A stretch of DNA of 64,000 nt from Pseudodesulfovibrio aespoeensis Aspo-2 (GTDB lineage: Bacteria > Desulfobacterota > Desulfovibrionia > Desulfovibrionales > Desulfovibrionaceae). Below the pieces are notes generated by a model. That model had not been told where the DNA came from. It did not search any database and saw nothing but the letters and a program-made list of their open reading frames with translations. Location: NCBI RefSeq assembly GCF_000176915.2, contig NC_014844.1, forward strand, positions 1 through 64,000, read 5' to 3'. Shown in pieces: positions 35,319 to 44,717 of this stretch. Both the position numbers and the translations under genes were made by a program. How positions within the stretch are numbered: the first letter of the stretch is position 1; every line of letters begins with the position of its first letter.

Positions 35319-38300
35319 TCAGTTTCCGTCCATGAGCCCGCGCAGGGAGGCCATCTCCGCCTCCAGGGCTTCAAGGGCAGGCCGGGCCTCGTTCTGCGCA
35401 CGGCAGGCGGCTTCCAGACTTCTGGCGGCCCGCGCCGCCCGAGATGCGCCGATGGACGCGCAGATGGAGCCGATGGTGTGGGCCAGGGCCGCCCCGCCGG
35501 CATCATTGCCTGCGCCCATGGCCTGCCGCAGCTCAAGCTCCATGGCCGTCAGCTCGGTCCGGGCCGTATCCAGGAATCCCTGGAACACGGTCTCGTCCAC
35601 CCCCAGCCGCTCCATGGCCAGCCCTGGCGTCCAGGGTGCGTCCGGCGCGTCCGGCATCGCGGTCGGTGCGTCAGCCGGTTCCGGCGCGTCCGGCTGCGGA
35701 TTTGCCTCCGGCGGGGCTGGTTGGCCTGTGTCGCCCCCGGCCAGCCTATTGATGATCAGGGCCAGCTCGTTGAAGTTGACCGGTTTGGCGACATAGTCGT
35801 CCATGCCCGCGTCCAGGCTCCTGTCGCGGAATTCCTTGAGGGCGTGGGCCGTGACCCCGATGATGGGGATGGCCGGGTTGGGGATGGGGCCGTCGGGCAG
35901 GGCCGCGCGGATGGCCTTGGTGGTGGAGATGCCGTCGAGCACGGGCATCTCGATGTCCATGAGGATGAGGTCAAAGGGTTCCCGGCGGAGCTGTTCGAGC
36001 ACTTCGAGACCGGTCTTGGCCAGGGCAAAGGAGTGGCCCATCTCCTTGAGCCGGAGGGTGGTGACCATGATGTTGACCTCGTTGTCCTCGGCCACCAGGA
36101 TGTGCAGGGGGCGATACGGGGCCGGGGGCCGGACCGGGCCGGGCTCCTCGTCCACAGGGCAGGCCACGCCCGGCTCCAGGCGGACCACGAACGAGAAAAC
36201 GCTGCCCCTGCCCATCGTGCTGGTGACCGAGATGTCGCCGCCCATCAGCCCGATGAGCTGCTTGCAGATGGCAAGGCCCAGCCCCGTACCGCCAAAGGCC
36301 CGTGTGGTCTGGGAAAAGCTCTGGAAGATGGTGCCCATGAAGCTTTCCGGGATGCCTATGCCGGTGTCCGCCACCTCGAAACGCACCCCCACGGTGCGCT
36401 GGTCGTCGGCGTCGGGCTGCGCCTGGGCCGGGCTGACAAGGACGCGGATGGACCCCTTGTGGGTGAACTTGATGGCGTTGCCCACCAGGTTCATGAGCAC
36501 CTGACGCAGGGACAGGGGGTCGCCCTTGACGCAGGCCGGAACGTCCTGGTCGAGTTCGAGCACGAAGTCGAGCCCTTTTTGCCGGGCCTGCATCTCCAAC
36601 CCCTTGAGGGTGGTGCGGACGTGGGAGGGCAGGTCGAAATCCACCCGGTCGAGGCAGAGCTTGCGCGCCTCGATCTTGGAGAGGTCGAGGATGTCGTTGA
36701 TGATGCCGAGCAGGTGCTGGGCCGAGTCCATGACCGTCTTGAGATAGTCGCGCTGCTCGGTGGTCAGGCTGGTTTGCAGGGTGATGTCGGTCATGCCCAC
36801 GATGGCGTTCATGGGCGTCCTGATCTCGTGGCTCATGGCGGCCAGGAATTCGCTCTTGGCGCGGTTGGCGGCCTCGGCGTCCTCGCGGGCGCGCATCAGG
36901 TCGTCCTGGGCGCGGCGTTGGGCGGTGATGTCGTCCCAGGCCCAGATGACGCCCTTGTCCAGGCTGCCCTGGTCCACGGCCTTGGCGTACATGCGGCACC
37001 AGACCGTGTTGCCCTCGCTGTCAAGAAAGGCCTGCTCGGTGTTGAACTCGCCGCTTTGCGACAGGGCATCGCGGGCCGTGCGCACGAAATCCGTGACCGC
37101 GTTGGACGAGGACAGGAGCGCGGCCAGCTCGCTGCCCACCAACTCCGCCGGGGTGCGCCCGAAAATCTCCGCCCCGCGCCGGTTGATGGTCGCCAGCCTG
37201 CGCCCCTTGGACATGGCGATGCCCATGAGCGAGTTCTCCAGGATGGCCTCGAACTTGGACAGGGTCTGGCGGATGCGGTTCTCGGACTCCTTGCGCACGG
37301 TGATGTCGCGGACGTTGGTCAGGATGGCCTCCTGACCGTGGAACACGATCCGGTTGAGGTAGACCTCCACGTCGAACTCCGCGCCGTCGTGGGGGCGTCT
37401 CGCCTTCCATTCGAAGTTCTGGGGCTCGCCGTTGAGCACCGAGCGCCAGTAGGACGACAGCCGGTACACGGCGTTGTCGCGGCTTGAGATGTCGCGGGCG
37501 ATGGACACGTCGTGGATCTGGTCGGCGGAAAGCCCGTACATCTTGAGCATGCGCTCGTTGGCCTCCAGGATGCGGCCCGTGACATCGTGGATGAAGATGG
37601 CGTCGTGGGAGGCGTCAAAGACCGTGCGCAGGGCCTCCATGGTTTCCTTGACCTCGCTCGTGCGCTCGCGCACCCGTTCCTCCAGGGACTGGTGCGTCTT
37701 GCGCAATTCGGTCTCGGCCCGCTTGCGGCGCGAGGTGTTGGCGATCAGGGCAAAGATGATGATCATCTGGACCACCGTGAAGATCATGCCGAACCAGAAG
37801 AGATTCATATGTTCGGAATAGAAGGTGGTCGGGCGGTTGATGATCTCGCTGTTTTCGGGCAGGGCGTCCATGCCGATGCGGTATTTTCTGAGCTGTTCGT
37901 AGTCGAACATGGGCCTGGGCGCGCTCTCGCGGATGACCGGGATGTCCTGCGGATGGCGACCGGCCAGGACATGCAGGGCGATCTGGGCCATGGCCTGGCC
38001 CTGGGCATAGCCCGAGGTGAGCATGCCGCCCACGATGCCGTGGCCCAGGTCGAAGTCGTAGAGGCCATAGATGGGCACGCTGGCCCTGGCGGACACGGCC
38101 CGCAGCACCTCGGCGGTGTCGTGGAACCGGCCTTCCGGGGTGCGGAAGTAGACGCCGTAGAGGATCAGGCTGTTTCTGGGCAGCTTGTCCACTTTTTCCA
38201 GCAGCTCGTCCAGGTCGGCGGCCTCCATGGTGTGCAGGGTCACATCCGGGGCAAAGGTGGCCAGGTCGGCCTTGACGCCCCTGGTCACGGCCCGGCCCGA

Positions 38301-38861
38301 GGGCGTGGTGTCGTTGATCAGGTGGACCGATGCGGTGCCGGGATGGTGGTTGAGCGCCCACCACAGGGTGCCCCGGATGTCCAGGGTCTCGGCCACGCCC
38401 GTGAACAGGGGGTGGTCCGCGATCAGGTCCGGGGTGAAGAAGTTGACCCCGCAGAAGACCACCGGCACCTCTGGAAACAGCGCCTGATGGTAGCGGCGCA
38501 TGAAGTCGAAGGCATTGCTGTCCGTGACCATGATCAGATCAAGGGTCATGCCCCTGTATTTGTGCCCGAACACGTCGCGCAACTGCTGCTGGGAGTGTTC
38601 GTTGAACACCACGCGCTTGGTGTCCATGTTCTCCACATGCAGGATGATGCCCGTTTCATTGGGCCGGAGCACATCGGTCAGGCCGCGGAAGATGCTCTCG
38701 TTCCAGAGGAAGTTCTGATGGTAGGAATTGAGCAACAGGATCTGCTTGCGCACGGAGGGCCGGGCGTCGGCAAGGGGCGTTGCCGCTTGGGCGAGACACG
38801 CCAGCAGCAGGGCAACGGCCAGGCAGCATCCTGGAATGAGGTTTCGAAGAGCGCGGTTCAT
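35319..38861 (-). CDS. Membrane hybrid sensor kinase with periplasmic ABC_sub_bind domain and HPt
   Basis: A 1180-aa phosphorelay protein: signal/anchor segment (1-27), periplasmic ABC_sub_bind-type domain (about 38-330; [20 protein letters not shown]), transmembrane helix near 355-378, and two PAS domains (about 410-530, 540-660). These precede HisKA (His in [11 protein letters not shown], about 676), HATPase_c ([10 protein letters not shown], about 790), a receiver ([13 protein letters not shown], about 965) and an HPt module ([13 protein letters not shown], about 1123). The usual Lys after HT[LI] in the HPt motif is missing although His is kept. The full relay is in one chain; the output regulator is elsewhere. 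Confidence 0.94.
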   Translation of the reverse strand: MNRALRNLIPGCCLAVALLLACLAQAATPLADARPSVRKQILLLNSYHQNFLWNESIFRGLTDVLRPNETGIILHVENMDTKRVVFNEHSQQQLRDVFGHKYRGMTLDLIMVTDSNAFDFMRRYHQALFPEVPVVFCGVNFFTPDLIADHPLFTGVAETLDIRGTLWWALNHHPGTASVHLINDTTPSGRAVTRGVKADLATFAPDVTLHTMEAADLDELLEKVDKLPRNSLILYGVYFRTPEGRFHDTAEVLRAVSARASVPIYGLYDFDLGHGIVGGMLTSGYAQGQAMAQIALHVLAGRHPQDIPVIRESAPRPMFDYEQLRKYRIGMDALPENSEIINRPTTFYSEHMNLFWFGMIFTVVQMIIIFALIANTSRRKRAETELRKTHQSLEERVRERTSEVKETMEALRTVFDASHDAIFIHDVTGRILEANERMLKMYGLSADQIHDVSIARDISSRDNAVYRLSSYWRSVLNGEPQNFEWKARRPHDGAEFDVEVYLNRIVFHGQEAILTNVRDITVRKESENRIRQTLSKFEAILENSLMGIAMSKGRRLATINRRGAEIFGRTPAELVGSELAALLSSSNAVTDFVRTARDALSQSGEFNTEQAFLDSEGNTVWCRMYAKAVDQGSLDKGVIWAWDDITAQRRAQDDLMRAREDAEAANRAKSEFLAAMSHEIRTPMNAIVGMTDITLQTSLTTEQRDYLKTVMDSAQHLLGIINDILDLSKIEARKLCLDRVDFDLPSHVRTTLKGLEMQARQKGLDFVLELDQDVPACVKGDPLSLRQVLMNLVGNAIKFTHKGSIRVLVSPAQAQPDADDQRTVGVRFEVADTGIGIPESFMGTIFQSFSQTTRAFGGTGLGLAICKQLIGLMGGDISVTSTMGRGSVFSFVVRLEPGVACPVDEEPGPVRPPAPYRPLHILVAEDNEVNIMVTTLRLKEMGHSFALAKTGLEVLEQLRREPFDLILMDIEMPVLDGISTTKAIRAALPDGPIPNPAIPIIGVTAHALKEFRDRSLDAGMDDYVAKPVNFNELALIINRLAGGDTGQPAPPEANPQPDAPEPADAPTAMPDAPDAPWTPGLAMERLGVDETVFQGFLDTARTELTAMELELRQAMGAGNDAGGAALAHTIGSICASIGASRAARAARSLEAACRAQNEARPALEALEAEMASLRGLMDGN

Positions 38862-39167
38862 GGCAACACCCGGTATGGTCTCAGTTGAGCCATCCCTAGC
38901 AAATGCGGCGAGTGAAAGAAAGGGCGTGTGTGCGGCCCCTGGCAGCTTGGCGACGCAGCAGGTTGTCCGGCTAACGAGGCGGTGTGCTCAGAACGCCCGG
39001 TTCCCCTGACCCAGCTGTCCGCGTTATAATCTGAAGAGGATGATTTTTTCCTGCGGTTTTTGACTCAAGTCATACTTTTGTAGTCTGGTTAACGGTACTT
39101 CTGAACTTGCCATTCACGAAAACCCAGAAATCGGTAACCCCGGAAACCAGCCATAAGGAGACGACAC
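38862..39167. other. Divergent intergenic region between the hybrid kinase and hcp
   Basis: A 306-bp gene-free interval that should hold both promoters. TATAAT occurs at 39025-39030 without a convincing -35 box. The inverted repeat at 39060-39073 is the best regulatory candidate. No RNA gene was recognised. Confidence 0.5.
39060..39073. promoter_or_regulatory. Candidate FNR/HcpR-type operator upstream of hcp
   Basis: TTGACTCAAGTCAT contains the inverted repeat TGAC-TCAA-GTCA. From memory, FNR/CRP-family HcpR sites in Desulfovibrio are of the TTGAC-N4-GTCAA kind, and this differs at one end base. It lies about 95 bp before the hcp start codon, suitable for activation under nitrosative stress. 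Confidence 0.5.
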
Positions 39168-40775
39168 ATGTTTTGTTATCAGTGCGAACAGACCGCCAAA
39201 GGCGGCTGCATCAAGGCCGGAGTCTGTGGCAAGAGCGACAGCACCGCCACCCTTCAGGACCTCCTCCTGCATCTGACCAAAGGACTTTCCCTGGTGGCCA
39301 TCGCCGCCCGCAAGGCAGGCGTGACCGACTCCAGGGTCAACCGCTTCGTGGCCGAGGCGGTCTTCTCCACCCTGACCAACGTCAATTTCGACGACGACCG
39401 CTTCGTCAAGCTGATAGAGGAGTGCGTGGCCCTGCGCGACGGTCTCAAGGTCCGCGTGCCCGGCGTTGTCTTTGACGGTCCAGCCGCCCTCGATCCTGCC
39501 GCCGATTTTGACGCGCTGCTGGCCCAGGGGAGGCAGTATGGCATAGAAAACGACCCGGAGACAGACCCGGATCTCAAGTCCCTCAAGCAGACCCTGACCT
39601 ACGGCCTCAAGGGCGTGGCCGCCTATGCCGACCATGCCGCCATCCTCGGCCACGAGGACGAGAAGCTCCACGCCTCCCTCCAGGAACTGCTGGCAGCCAC
39701 CCTGTCCACGGACCTGACCCTGGCCCAGTGCGTGGAGGCCGCCCTGGAATGCGGGCGCATCAACATCCGGGCCATGGAGCTGCTCGACGCGGCCAACACC
39801 TCCACCTACGGCCACCCGGAACCCACCGAGGTCAAGCTGGGAGCGACCAAGGGCAAGGCCATCCTCGTCTCCGGCCATGATCTCAAGGATCTGGCCACCC
39901 TGCTCAAGCAGACCGAGGGCACGGGCATCAACGTCTACACCCACGGTGAGATGCTGCCCTGCACCGCGTACCCGGAATTGAAGAAATACAAGCACCTGGC
40001 CGGTCACTACGGCACGGCCTGGCAGAACCAGAAAAAGGAATTCGCCGAGTTTCCCGGCGCTGTCCTGATGACCACCAACTGCATCCAGAAACCCACCACC
40101 TACCTGGATTCCATCTTCACCACCGGTCTGGTGGGCTGGCCCGGAGCGGTCCACGTCCCGAACAGCGACTTCACGCTGGTCATTGACAAGGCGCTGTCCA
40201 TGGCAGGGTTCCCGGCAGACACGGACAAGGGCACGGTCATGACCGGCTTTGCCCGCAACGCGGTCATGGCCGTGGCCGGGACGGTCATCGACGCGGTCAA
40301 GTCCGGCGACATCCGCCACTTCTTCCTGGTGGGCGGCTGCGACGGCGCCAAGCCGGGCCGCAACTACTACACCGAGTTCGTGGAAAAGGCCCCCAAGGAT
40401 ACCGTGATCCTGACCCTGGCCTGCGGCAAGTTCCGCTTCTTTGACAAGAAGCTGGGGGACATCAACGGCATTCCGCGTCTGCTCGACGTGGGCCAGTGCA
40501 ACGATGCCTACTCTGCGGTGCAGATCGCCCTGGCCCTGGCCAAGGCCTTTGACTGCGGCGTCAACGACCTGCCCCTCTCGCTGATCCTCTCCTGGTATGA
40601 GCAAAAAGCCGTGGCCATCCTCCTCTCGCTCCTGGCGCTGGGCATCAAGGACATCCGGCTCGGACCCAGCCTGCCCGCCTTCATCACCCCCAACGTCCTC
40701 AACTATCTGGTGGAGAACTACAACATCGCGGCCATCACCACGCCCGACCAAGACCTCAAGGCCATCCTCGGCTAG
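39168..40775 (+). CDS. hcp: Hydroxylamine reductase / hybrid-cluster protein, class I
   Basis: A 535-aa cytoplasmic Fe-S protein implicated in detoxifying nitric oxide and hydroxylamine. The N-terminal cubane ligands are Cys3, Cys6, Cys14 and Cys20 in CYQCEQTAKGGCIKAGVCGK, the compact spacing of class I (anaerobe) Hcp. Hybrid 4Fe-2S-2O cluster segments include SGHDLKDL, YTHGEMLPC, TTNCIQKP, VGGCDGAKPGR and LACGKFRFF. AGGAG lies 7 nt before the ATG. It appears monocistronic, with a strong terminator downstream. No hcr reductase is adjacent. Confidence 0.97.
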   Translation: MFCYQCEQTAKGGCIKAGVCGKSDSTATLQDLLLHLTKGLSLVAIAARKAGVTDSRVNRFVAEAVFSTLTNVNFDDDRFVKLIEECVALRDGLKVRVPGVVFDGPAALDPAADFDALLAQGRQYGIENDPETDPDLKSLKQTLTYGLKGVAAYADHAAILGHEDEKLHASLQELLAATLSTDLTLAQCVEAALECGRINIRAMELLDAANTSTYGHPEPTEVKLGATKGKAILVSGHDLKDLATLLKQTEGTGINVYTHGEMLPCTAYPELKKYKHLAGHYGTAWQNQKKEFAEFPGAVLMTTNCIQKPTTYLDSIFTTGLVGWPGAVHVPNSDFTLVIDKALSMAGFPADTDKGTVMTGFARNAVMAVAGTVIDAVKSGDIRHFFLVGGCDGAKPGRNYYTEFVEKAPKDTVILTLACGKFRFFDKKLGDINGIPRLLDVGQCNDAYSAVQIALALAKAFDCGVNDLPLSLILSWYEQKAVAILLSLLALGIKDIRLGPSLPAFITPNVLNYLVENYNIAAITTPDQDLKAILG

Positions 40776-40805
40776 GCGCGGGCCGCTTTCTCCCGCACAC
40801 GCGCT

Positions 40806-40847
40806 CCGCCCGGTACGGCTCCCGCCGCACCGGGCGGTTTCTGTTTT
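40806..40847 (+). terminator. Rho-independent terminator of hcp
   Basis: A 9-bp stem CCGCCCGGT / ACCGGGCGG with a 14-nt loop is followed by TTTCTGTTTT. It lies 30 nt after the hcp stop and faces the convergent SagB-type gene. Confidence 0.85.
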
Positions 40848-40914
40848 CGACAAGGGACCGCAACAGCCGATGCGGGCTGGCATGCTTTGCAAAATACGGG
40901 CTTGCCTCGGAGAA

Positions 40915-42360
40915 TCAGGGGTTGCGAACACAACCGACCGCAACAAGGTACAGGAGGGCGTGGCCCTGGGGCAGGGCCAGGAGGGTGGCTGCCTCCTGGT
41001 CAAAGAACGCGCCGATGCCGCATGCGCCCAGCCGCTTGGCCGTGGCCGCCAGATAGGCGAGCTGGCCCAGGCGGCCCGCCTCCAGGTGGGCATAGCGGTA
41101 GGCGCGCGGGCCGCAGCGGCGCACTAGCCCGGCCAGATCCGCGGTAAAGGTCAGGTGCAGGGCGGCGGTGTCGAGCCAGCCCTGGTCCAGGCAGACGCGC
41201 GCCGCCTTGGTCAGGAGGCTGCCCGGTGCGAGCAGGGTGGTGGCGTGGTGCGCCCGGAGCAGGGCATGGCGGCCCGGCGTCAGGCCGCTGGTGCGGTCGG
41301 CCAGGAACCCGGCGTGGACAGCCCCGGTGCAGTCCGGCCCCTGGTCGAGGCAGAGCAGGCCGAGGAGGTCGGTCAGGTCGCGAGCTGGCGCGGGCCGGGA
41401 CACGAAATCGCGGCGCGAGCGCCGGGCCAGGATGGTGGCCGCGGTGGAGGCCGGGAACTCAGGATCGGCCAGGGGGACGAACTCCCCTGGCGGCCCGGGA
41501 CGCCGACCCGTGGGGCAGCGGGCAAAGCTGGCCGTGGCCCGGTGGGCGTCGAGCAGTTCGGGCGGCGATTCGGGCCTGGGCGCGCACCGGCTGAAACCGG
41601 GCAGGTCGTCCGCCGTGGCCCTGGGCGGGGGTGCCCAGGCCGTGGTCTGGTCGCAGCCCAGGGCGTGGACCACGGCCAGACACCCCTCCAGGGAGGGGTC
41701 CAGGCCGAGCATGGCGTTCATGGCCGCATCGTCGAAATCATAGTCCAGAGAGCCTCCCAGACCGTGGATGGCCGCTGCCAGCAGCAGGTTCTGGGCCATG
41801 TGCCCGGTGTCGAGCAGACAGTAGCGGTAGGCGCGCGCCCCGTACTTCCACGCGCTGCGAAAGAACACCGAGGTGAGCAGGAACCGGACCATGGGCGCGC
41901 GATCACTCTCTGCCTGAACAAAGACGGGCCCGGCCCGCAGCTGGCTCATTGCATGCAGTATGGGGCAGTAGTGATACACTCCGTCATCCATTCCGATGAC
42001 GTTCTGCACGGCAAGATAGAGCTCGGCAGGAAAGAGCGCCCCGGCAGACGGCACGGTGCGGAAGTGGAAGACCGCGCCGCTTGGCAGTTTGCGCGCCTGG
42101 CTGATGCCCGCGGTCAGGCTGCATGCCGAGGCCAGCAGCCCCGGCAGGTCGGCGCGGTCCGGCAGCGCGGTGCCCTCTGCGCCCAGCATGGCCTGATTGA
42201 GGGACACATCGGGCAGGTCGGCGTCGGCCCCGGCGGTCAGGGTGGGCACGCCTGCGTACCGTTTGAAGGGCATGGGCCGGTTGTCCTGGTTTGGCGGTCG
42301 GCCCGTGATGCGCCCCCGGCTGTGCGAGGTTTGTTCGTGGTAGTCCAGTATGATTGTCAT
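40915..42360 (-). CDS. SagB/ThcOx-type dehydrogenase, tandem nitroreductase fold
   Basis: A 481-aa flavin-dependent protein with two nitroreductase-like halves. The N-terminal half has LPSGAVFHFRTVPSAGALFP and YRYCLLDTGHMAQNLLLAA. The C-terminal half has a RRSRRDF motif typical of FMN phosphate binding, YRYAHLEAGRLGQ and a final GHALLYLVAVG. In azole-containing peptides SagB-type enzymes oxidise azolines, but the stand-alone tandem form is common in anaerobes and its substrate is unknown. No YcaO or precursor peptide is nearby. The start is the ATG at 42360. Confidence 0.87.
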   Translation of the reverse strand: MTIILDYHEQTSHSRGRITGRPPNQDNRPMPFKRYAGVPTLTAGADADLPDVSLNQAMLGAEGTALPDRADLPGLLASACSLTAGISQARKLPSGAVFHFRTVPSAGALFPAELYLAVQNVIGMDDGVYHYCPILHAMSQLRAGPVFVQAESDRAPMVRFLLTSVFFRSAWKYGARAYRYCLLDTGHMAQNLLLAAAIHGLGGSLDYDFDDAAMNAMLGLDPSLEGCLAVVHALGCDQTTAWAPPPRATADDLPGFSRCAPRPESPPELLDAHRATASFARCPTGRRPGPPGEFVPLADPEFPASTAATILARRSRRDFVSRPAPARDLTDLLGLLCLDQGPDCTGAVHAGFLADRTSGLTPGRHALLRAHHATTLLAPGSLLTKAARVCLDQGWLDTAALHLTFTADLAGLVRRCGPRAYRYAHLEAGRLGQLAYLAATAKRLGACGIGAFFDQEAATLLALPQGHALLYLVAVGCVRNP

Positions 42361-42534
42361 GGAGTGCGCCCCGGTTTCAATACTTTGGTCCACCGTAGCA
42401 CAGCGCGCGCCATTGGCAAACCCGGCGATGGCCCGTGCCGGGAGCGCCCAGGCCCGTGCCGGGTGCTCCAGTGAAGCGCATTGATTTTTCACGAGGATTG
42501 GGCGATATGGGGGTAACGCAGCAGAGGTGATGCC

Positions 42535-43770
42535 ATGCCGGATAATCAGTTTAGGTGCGCGGACAGCGCTGTCCTGACCATCCTCAAGACCAGCGAGGAG
42601 GTCAACCAGCTCAAGGATGTCGATACCATCCTCGACAAGATTCTCTACGAATCCAGGCGGTTCGCCAATGCGGACGCAGGCTCGATCTTTCTGGTGGAAA
42701 AGGACAGCCTCATCTTCAGCTACGTGCAGAACGACACCCTGTTCAAGGGCGAGTCGGCCAACGCGGCCCTGTATCACAATTTCGCCATCCCCATCAGCGA
42801 GAAATCCATTGTCGGCTATGCGGCCAAGACCCGCGGCAACCTGGCCATCGACGACGCCTACGAGCTGGACCCGACCCTGCCCTTTGCCTTTAACAAGTCT
42901 TTTGACCAGAAGTCCGGCTACCGGACCACGAGCATGCTGACCATCCCGCTCATTGCCCAGGAGAGCCGGCTGGTGGGCGTCATGCAATTGATCAACGCGC
43001 GCAACGAAGCGGGCGCGGTCGGCCCGTTCACGGACGAGGCCAAGACCTATATCCCGCTGTTTTGCAACAATGCCTCGGTGGCCATCGAGCGCGGCATCAT
43101 GAACCGCGAGTTGATCCTGCGCATGATGCAGATGGCCGAGCTGCGCGACCCCACCGAGACCGGGGCGCATGTCCAGCGCGTGGGCGCCTATTGCGCCGAG
43201 ATATACGGCACCTGGGCCGCGCGCCGCAAACACAGCGCCAAGGACATCAAACGCACCCGTGACAACCTGCGGCTGGCCGCCATGCTCCACGACGTGGGCA
43301 AGGTCGGCATCTCCGACAACATCCTCAAGAAGCCGGGCAAGCTCACGGACGAGGAGTTCGAGGCGGTCAAGTGGCACACGGTTTGGGGGGCCAGACTGTT
43401 CAAGAACCAGACCTCGGGCCTGGACGCCATGAGCAGCGACATCGCCCGCTGCCATCACGAGAAATGGGCCGGGGGCGGCTATCCCGGCACGGTCCTGCCA
43501 GACCTGTGGTCGCCCGAGGCGAGCATGGGGGCATCCTTAAGCGGCGAGGCCATCCCCCTGGCCGCCCGCATCTGCGCCGTGGCCGACGTGTACGACGCCC
43601 TGGCCTCGCCCCGGTCCTACAAGGACCCCTTTCCTGACGAGAAGTGTCTGGCCATCCTTGAAAAGGACGCCGGAACCCACTTCGACCCGGAGATCGTGGA
43701 AATATTCATCGAGATATTCGATGTCATCAAGGCCATTCGCGACAAGTTCAAGGAGACCGCACACGTATGA
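42535..43770 (+). CDS. GAF domain plus HD-GYP phosphodiesterase
   Basis: A 411-aa cytoplasmic c-di-GMP phosphodiesterase. The GAF domain (about 20-180) has ANADAGSIFLVEKDSLIF and MLTIPLIAQESRLVGVMQLI. The HD-GYP domain (about 195-405) has THVQR-type GAHVQRVGAYC, MLHDVGKVGISD, WHTVWGARLF and HHEKWAGGGYP. An insert after GYP (SPEASMGASLS) is longer than usual. AGAGGTG precedes the ATG. It is the first of three signalling genes; its stop overlaps the next ATG as ATGA. Confidence 0.94.
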   Translation: MPDNQFRCADSAVLTILKTSEEVNQLKDVDTILDKILYESRRFANADAGSIFLVEKDSLIFSYVQNDTLFKGESANAALYHNFAIPISEKSIVGYAAKTRGNLAIDDAYELDPTLPFAFNKSFDQKSGYRTTSMLTIPLIAQESRLVGVMQLINARNEAGAVGPFTDEAKTYIPLFCNNASVAIERGIMNRELILRMMQMAELRDPTETGAHVQRVGAYCAEIYGTWAARRKHSAKDIKRTRDNLRLAAMLHDVGKVGISDNILKKPGKLTDEEFEAVKWHTVWGARLFKNQTSGLDAMSSDIARCHHEKWAGGGYPGTVLPDLWSPEASMGASLSGEAIPLAARICAVADVYDALASPRSYKDPFPDEKCLAILEKDAGTHFDPEIVEIFIEIFDVIKAIRDKFKETAHV

Positions 43771-44690
43771 TCGCACCCAACGCGGCCACGGGCGGGAAGC
43801 CCGCCAAGCTCTACGACATGGTGGACCCGGCTGACGGCGAATGCGTCCTGCGCGAGGCCGAGGAGTGTTTGCGGGAGTTTTTCCCTGCCTCTGATCCCGC
43901 GTTGCTGCGACGGGCCTTTGCCGACGTGCAGAGCCTTTTTCACGGGCAGTATCCGGGCTACAGGGCCAGCAACACCAAATACCACGACTTCGAGCACACC
44001 TGCTCTGTGGTTCTGGCCCAGGCGCGGCTCATCCACGGAGCCATGAGCGAGGGCTGGCGCTTCTCCGAGCTGGACGCGGTCAAGGGGCTGCTGGCCAGCC
44101 TCTACCACGACGTGGGGCTGATCCAGGCCGAGGACGACATCCTGGGCACCGGGGCCAAGTACACCGTGGGCCACGAGGAGCGCTCCATCCAGTTCATGCG
44201 CCAGAACCTGAACGGCTCCCTGCCTGCCGACGACATCGAGGACATGGCCGACTGCATCCGCTGCACCATCCTGGCCATGCCGCCCGCCCGCATCGCGTTC
44301 CGCTCCGAGCCCATGCAGATGATGGGCTGGTTTCTGGGCAGCGCGGACCTGCTGGCCCAGATCGCGGACCGCTACTACCTGGAGAAGCTGCTCCTGCTTT
44401 TTGAGGAATTCAAGGAGGCCCGGCTGCCCGGGTATGACACGCCCTATGACCTGCTGGTCAAGACGCGCAACTTCTACCAGGACGTGGCCCGCAAGCGGCT
44501 GGACAACGACCTGGGCCGGGTGGACCGCTACATGCGCGCCTACTTCAACCACCGCTTTGGCGTGGACCGCGATTTCTACACCGAGGCCATCCACCGCAAC
44601 CTTGATTATCTCGACACCATCGTGGGCCAGTGCCGCGACGACATAGCGTGCTTCATGCAAGGTCTCAGGCGCAGCGAAGCGCTTCTTTAG
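43767..44690 (+). CDS. HD-domain phosphohydrolase-like protein
   Basis: A 307-aa protein related to PDEase/HD phosphohydrolases: YHDFEHTCSVVLAQARLIHG (first His ligands), SLYHDVGLIQAEDD (HD motif) and a helical remainder with CTILAMPPARIAF. The pattern resembles the HDc fold of eukaryotic-type cyclic nucleotide phosphodiesterases more than HD-GYP, and the GYP signature is absent. It is translationally coupled to the GAF-HD-GYP gene by ATGA and followed 27 nt later by the EAL-HDOD gene. The substrate is unknown. Confidence 0.85.
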   Translation: MIAPNAATGGKPAKLYDMVDPADGECVLREAEECLREFFPASDPALLRRAFADVQSLFHGQYPGYRASNTKYHDFEHTCSVVLAQARLIHGAMSEGWRFSELDAVKGLLASLYHDVGLIQAEDDILGTGAKYTVGHEERSIQFMRQNLNGSLPADDIEDMADCIRCTILAMPPARIAFRSEPMQMMGWFLGSADLLAQIADRYYLEKLLLLFEEFKEARLPGYDTPYDLLVKTRNFYQDVARKRLDNDLGRVDRYMRAYFNHRFGVDRDFYTEAIHRNLDYLDTIVGQCRDDIACFMQGLRRSEALL

Positions 44691-44717
44691 CCGCTGCGCA
44701 ACAAGGAGGGGCCGTCA

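Noticed and set aside
35166-37487. Long + strand frame (about 770 codons) antisense to the membrane hybrid kinase
   Set aside because: No domain and low-complexity composition; it is explained by high-GC codon bias of the kinase on the other strand.
37512-38888. Second + strand frame antisense to the same kinase
   Set aside because: Same reason; the periplasmic domain and signal peptide are on the - strand.
40879-40892. TGGCATGCTTTGCA as a sigma-54 promoter
   Set aside because: The GG and GC dinucleotides are 8 bp apart rather than the required 10, and it points into a convergent gene.
39114-41093. 659-codon - strand frame antisense to hcp
   Set aside because: hcp on the + strand has all cluster ligands; the antisense peptide has no recognisable domain.
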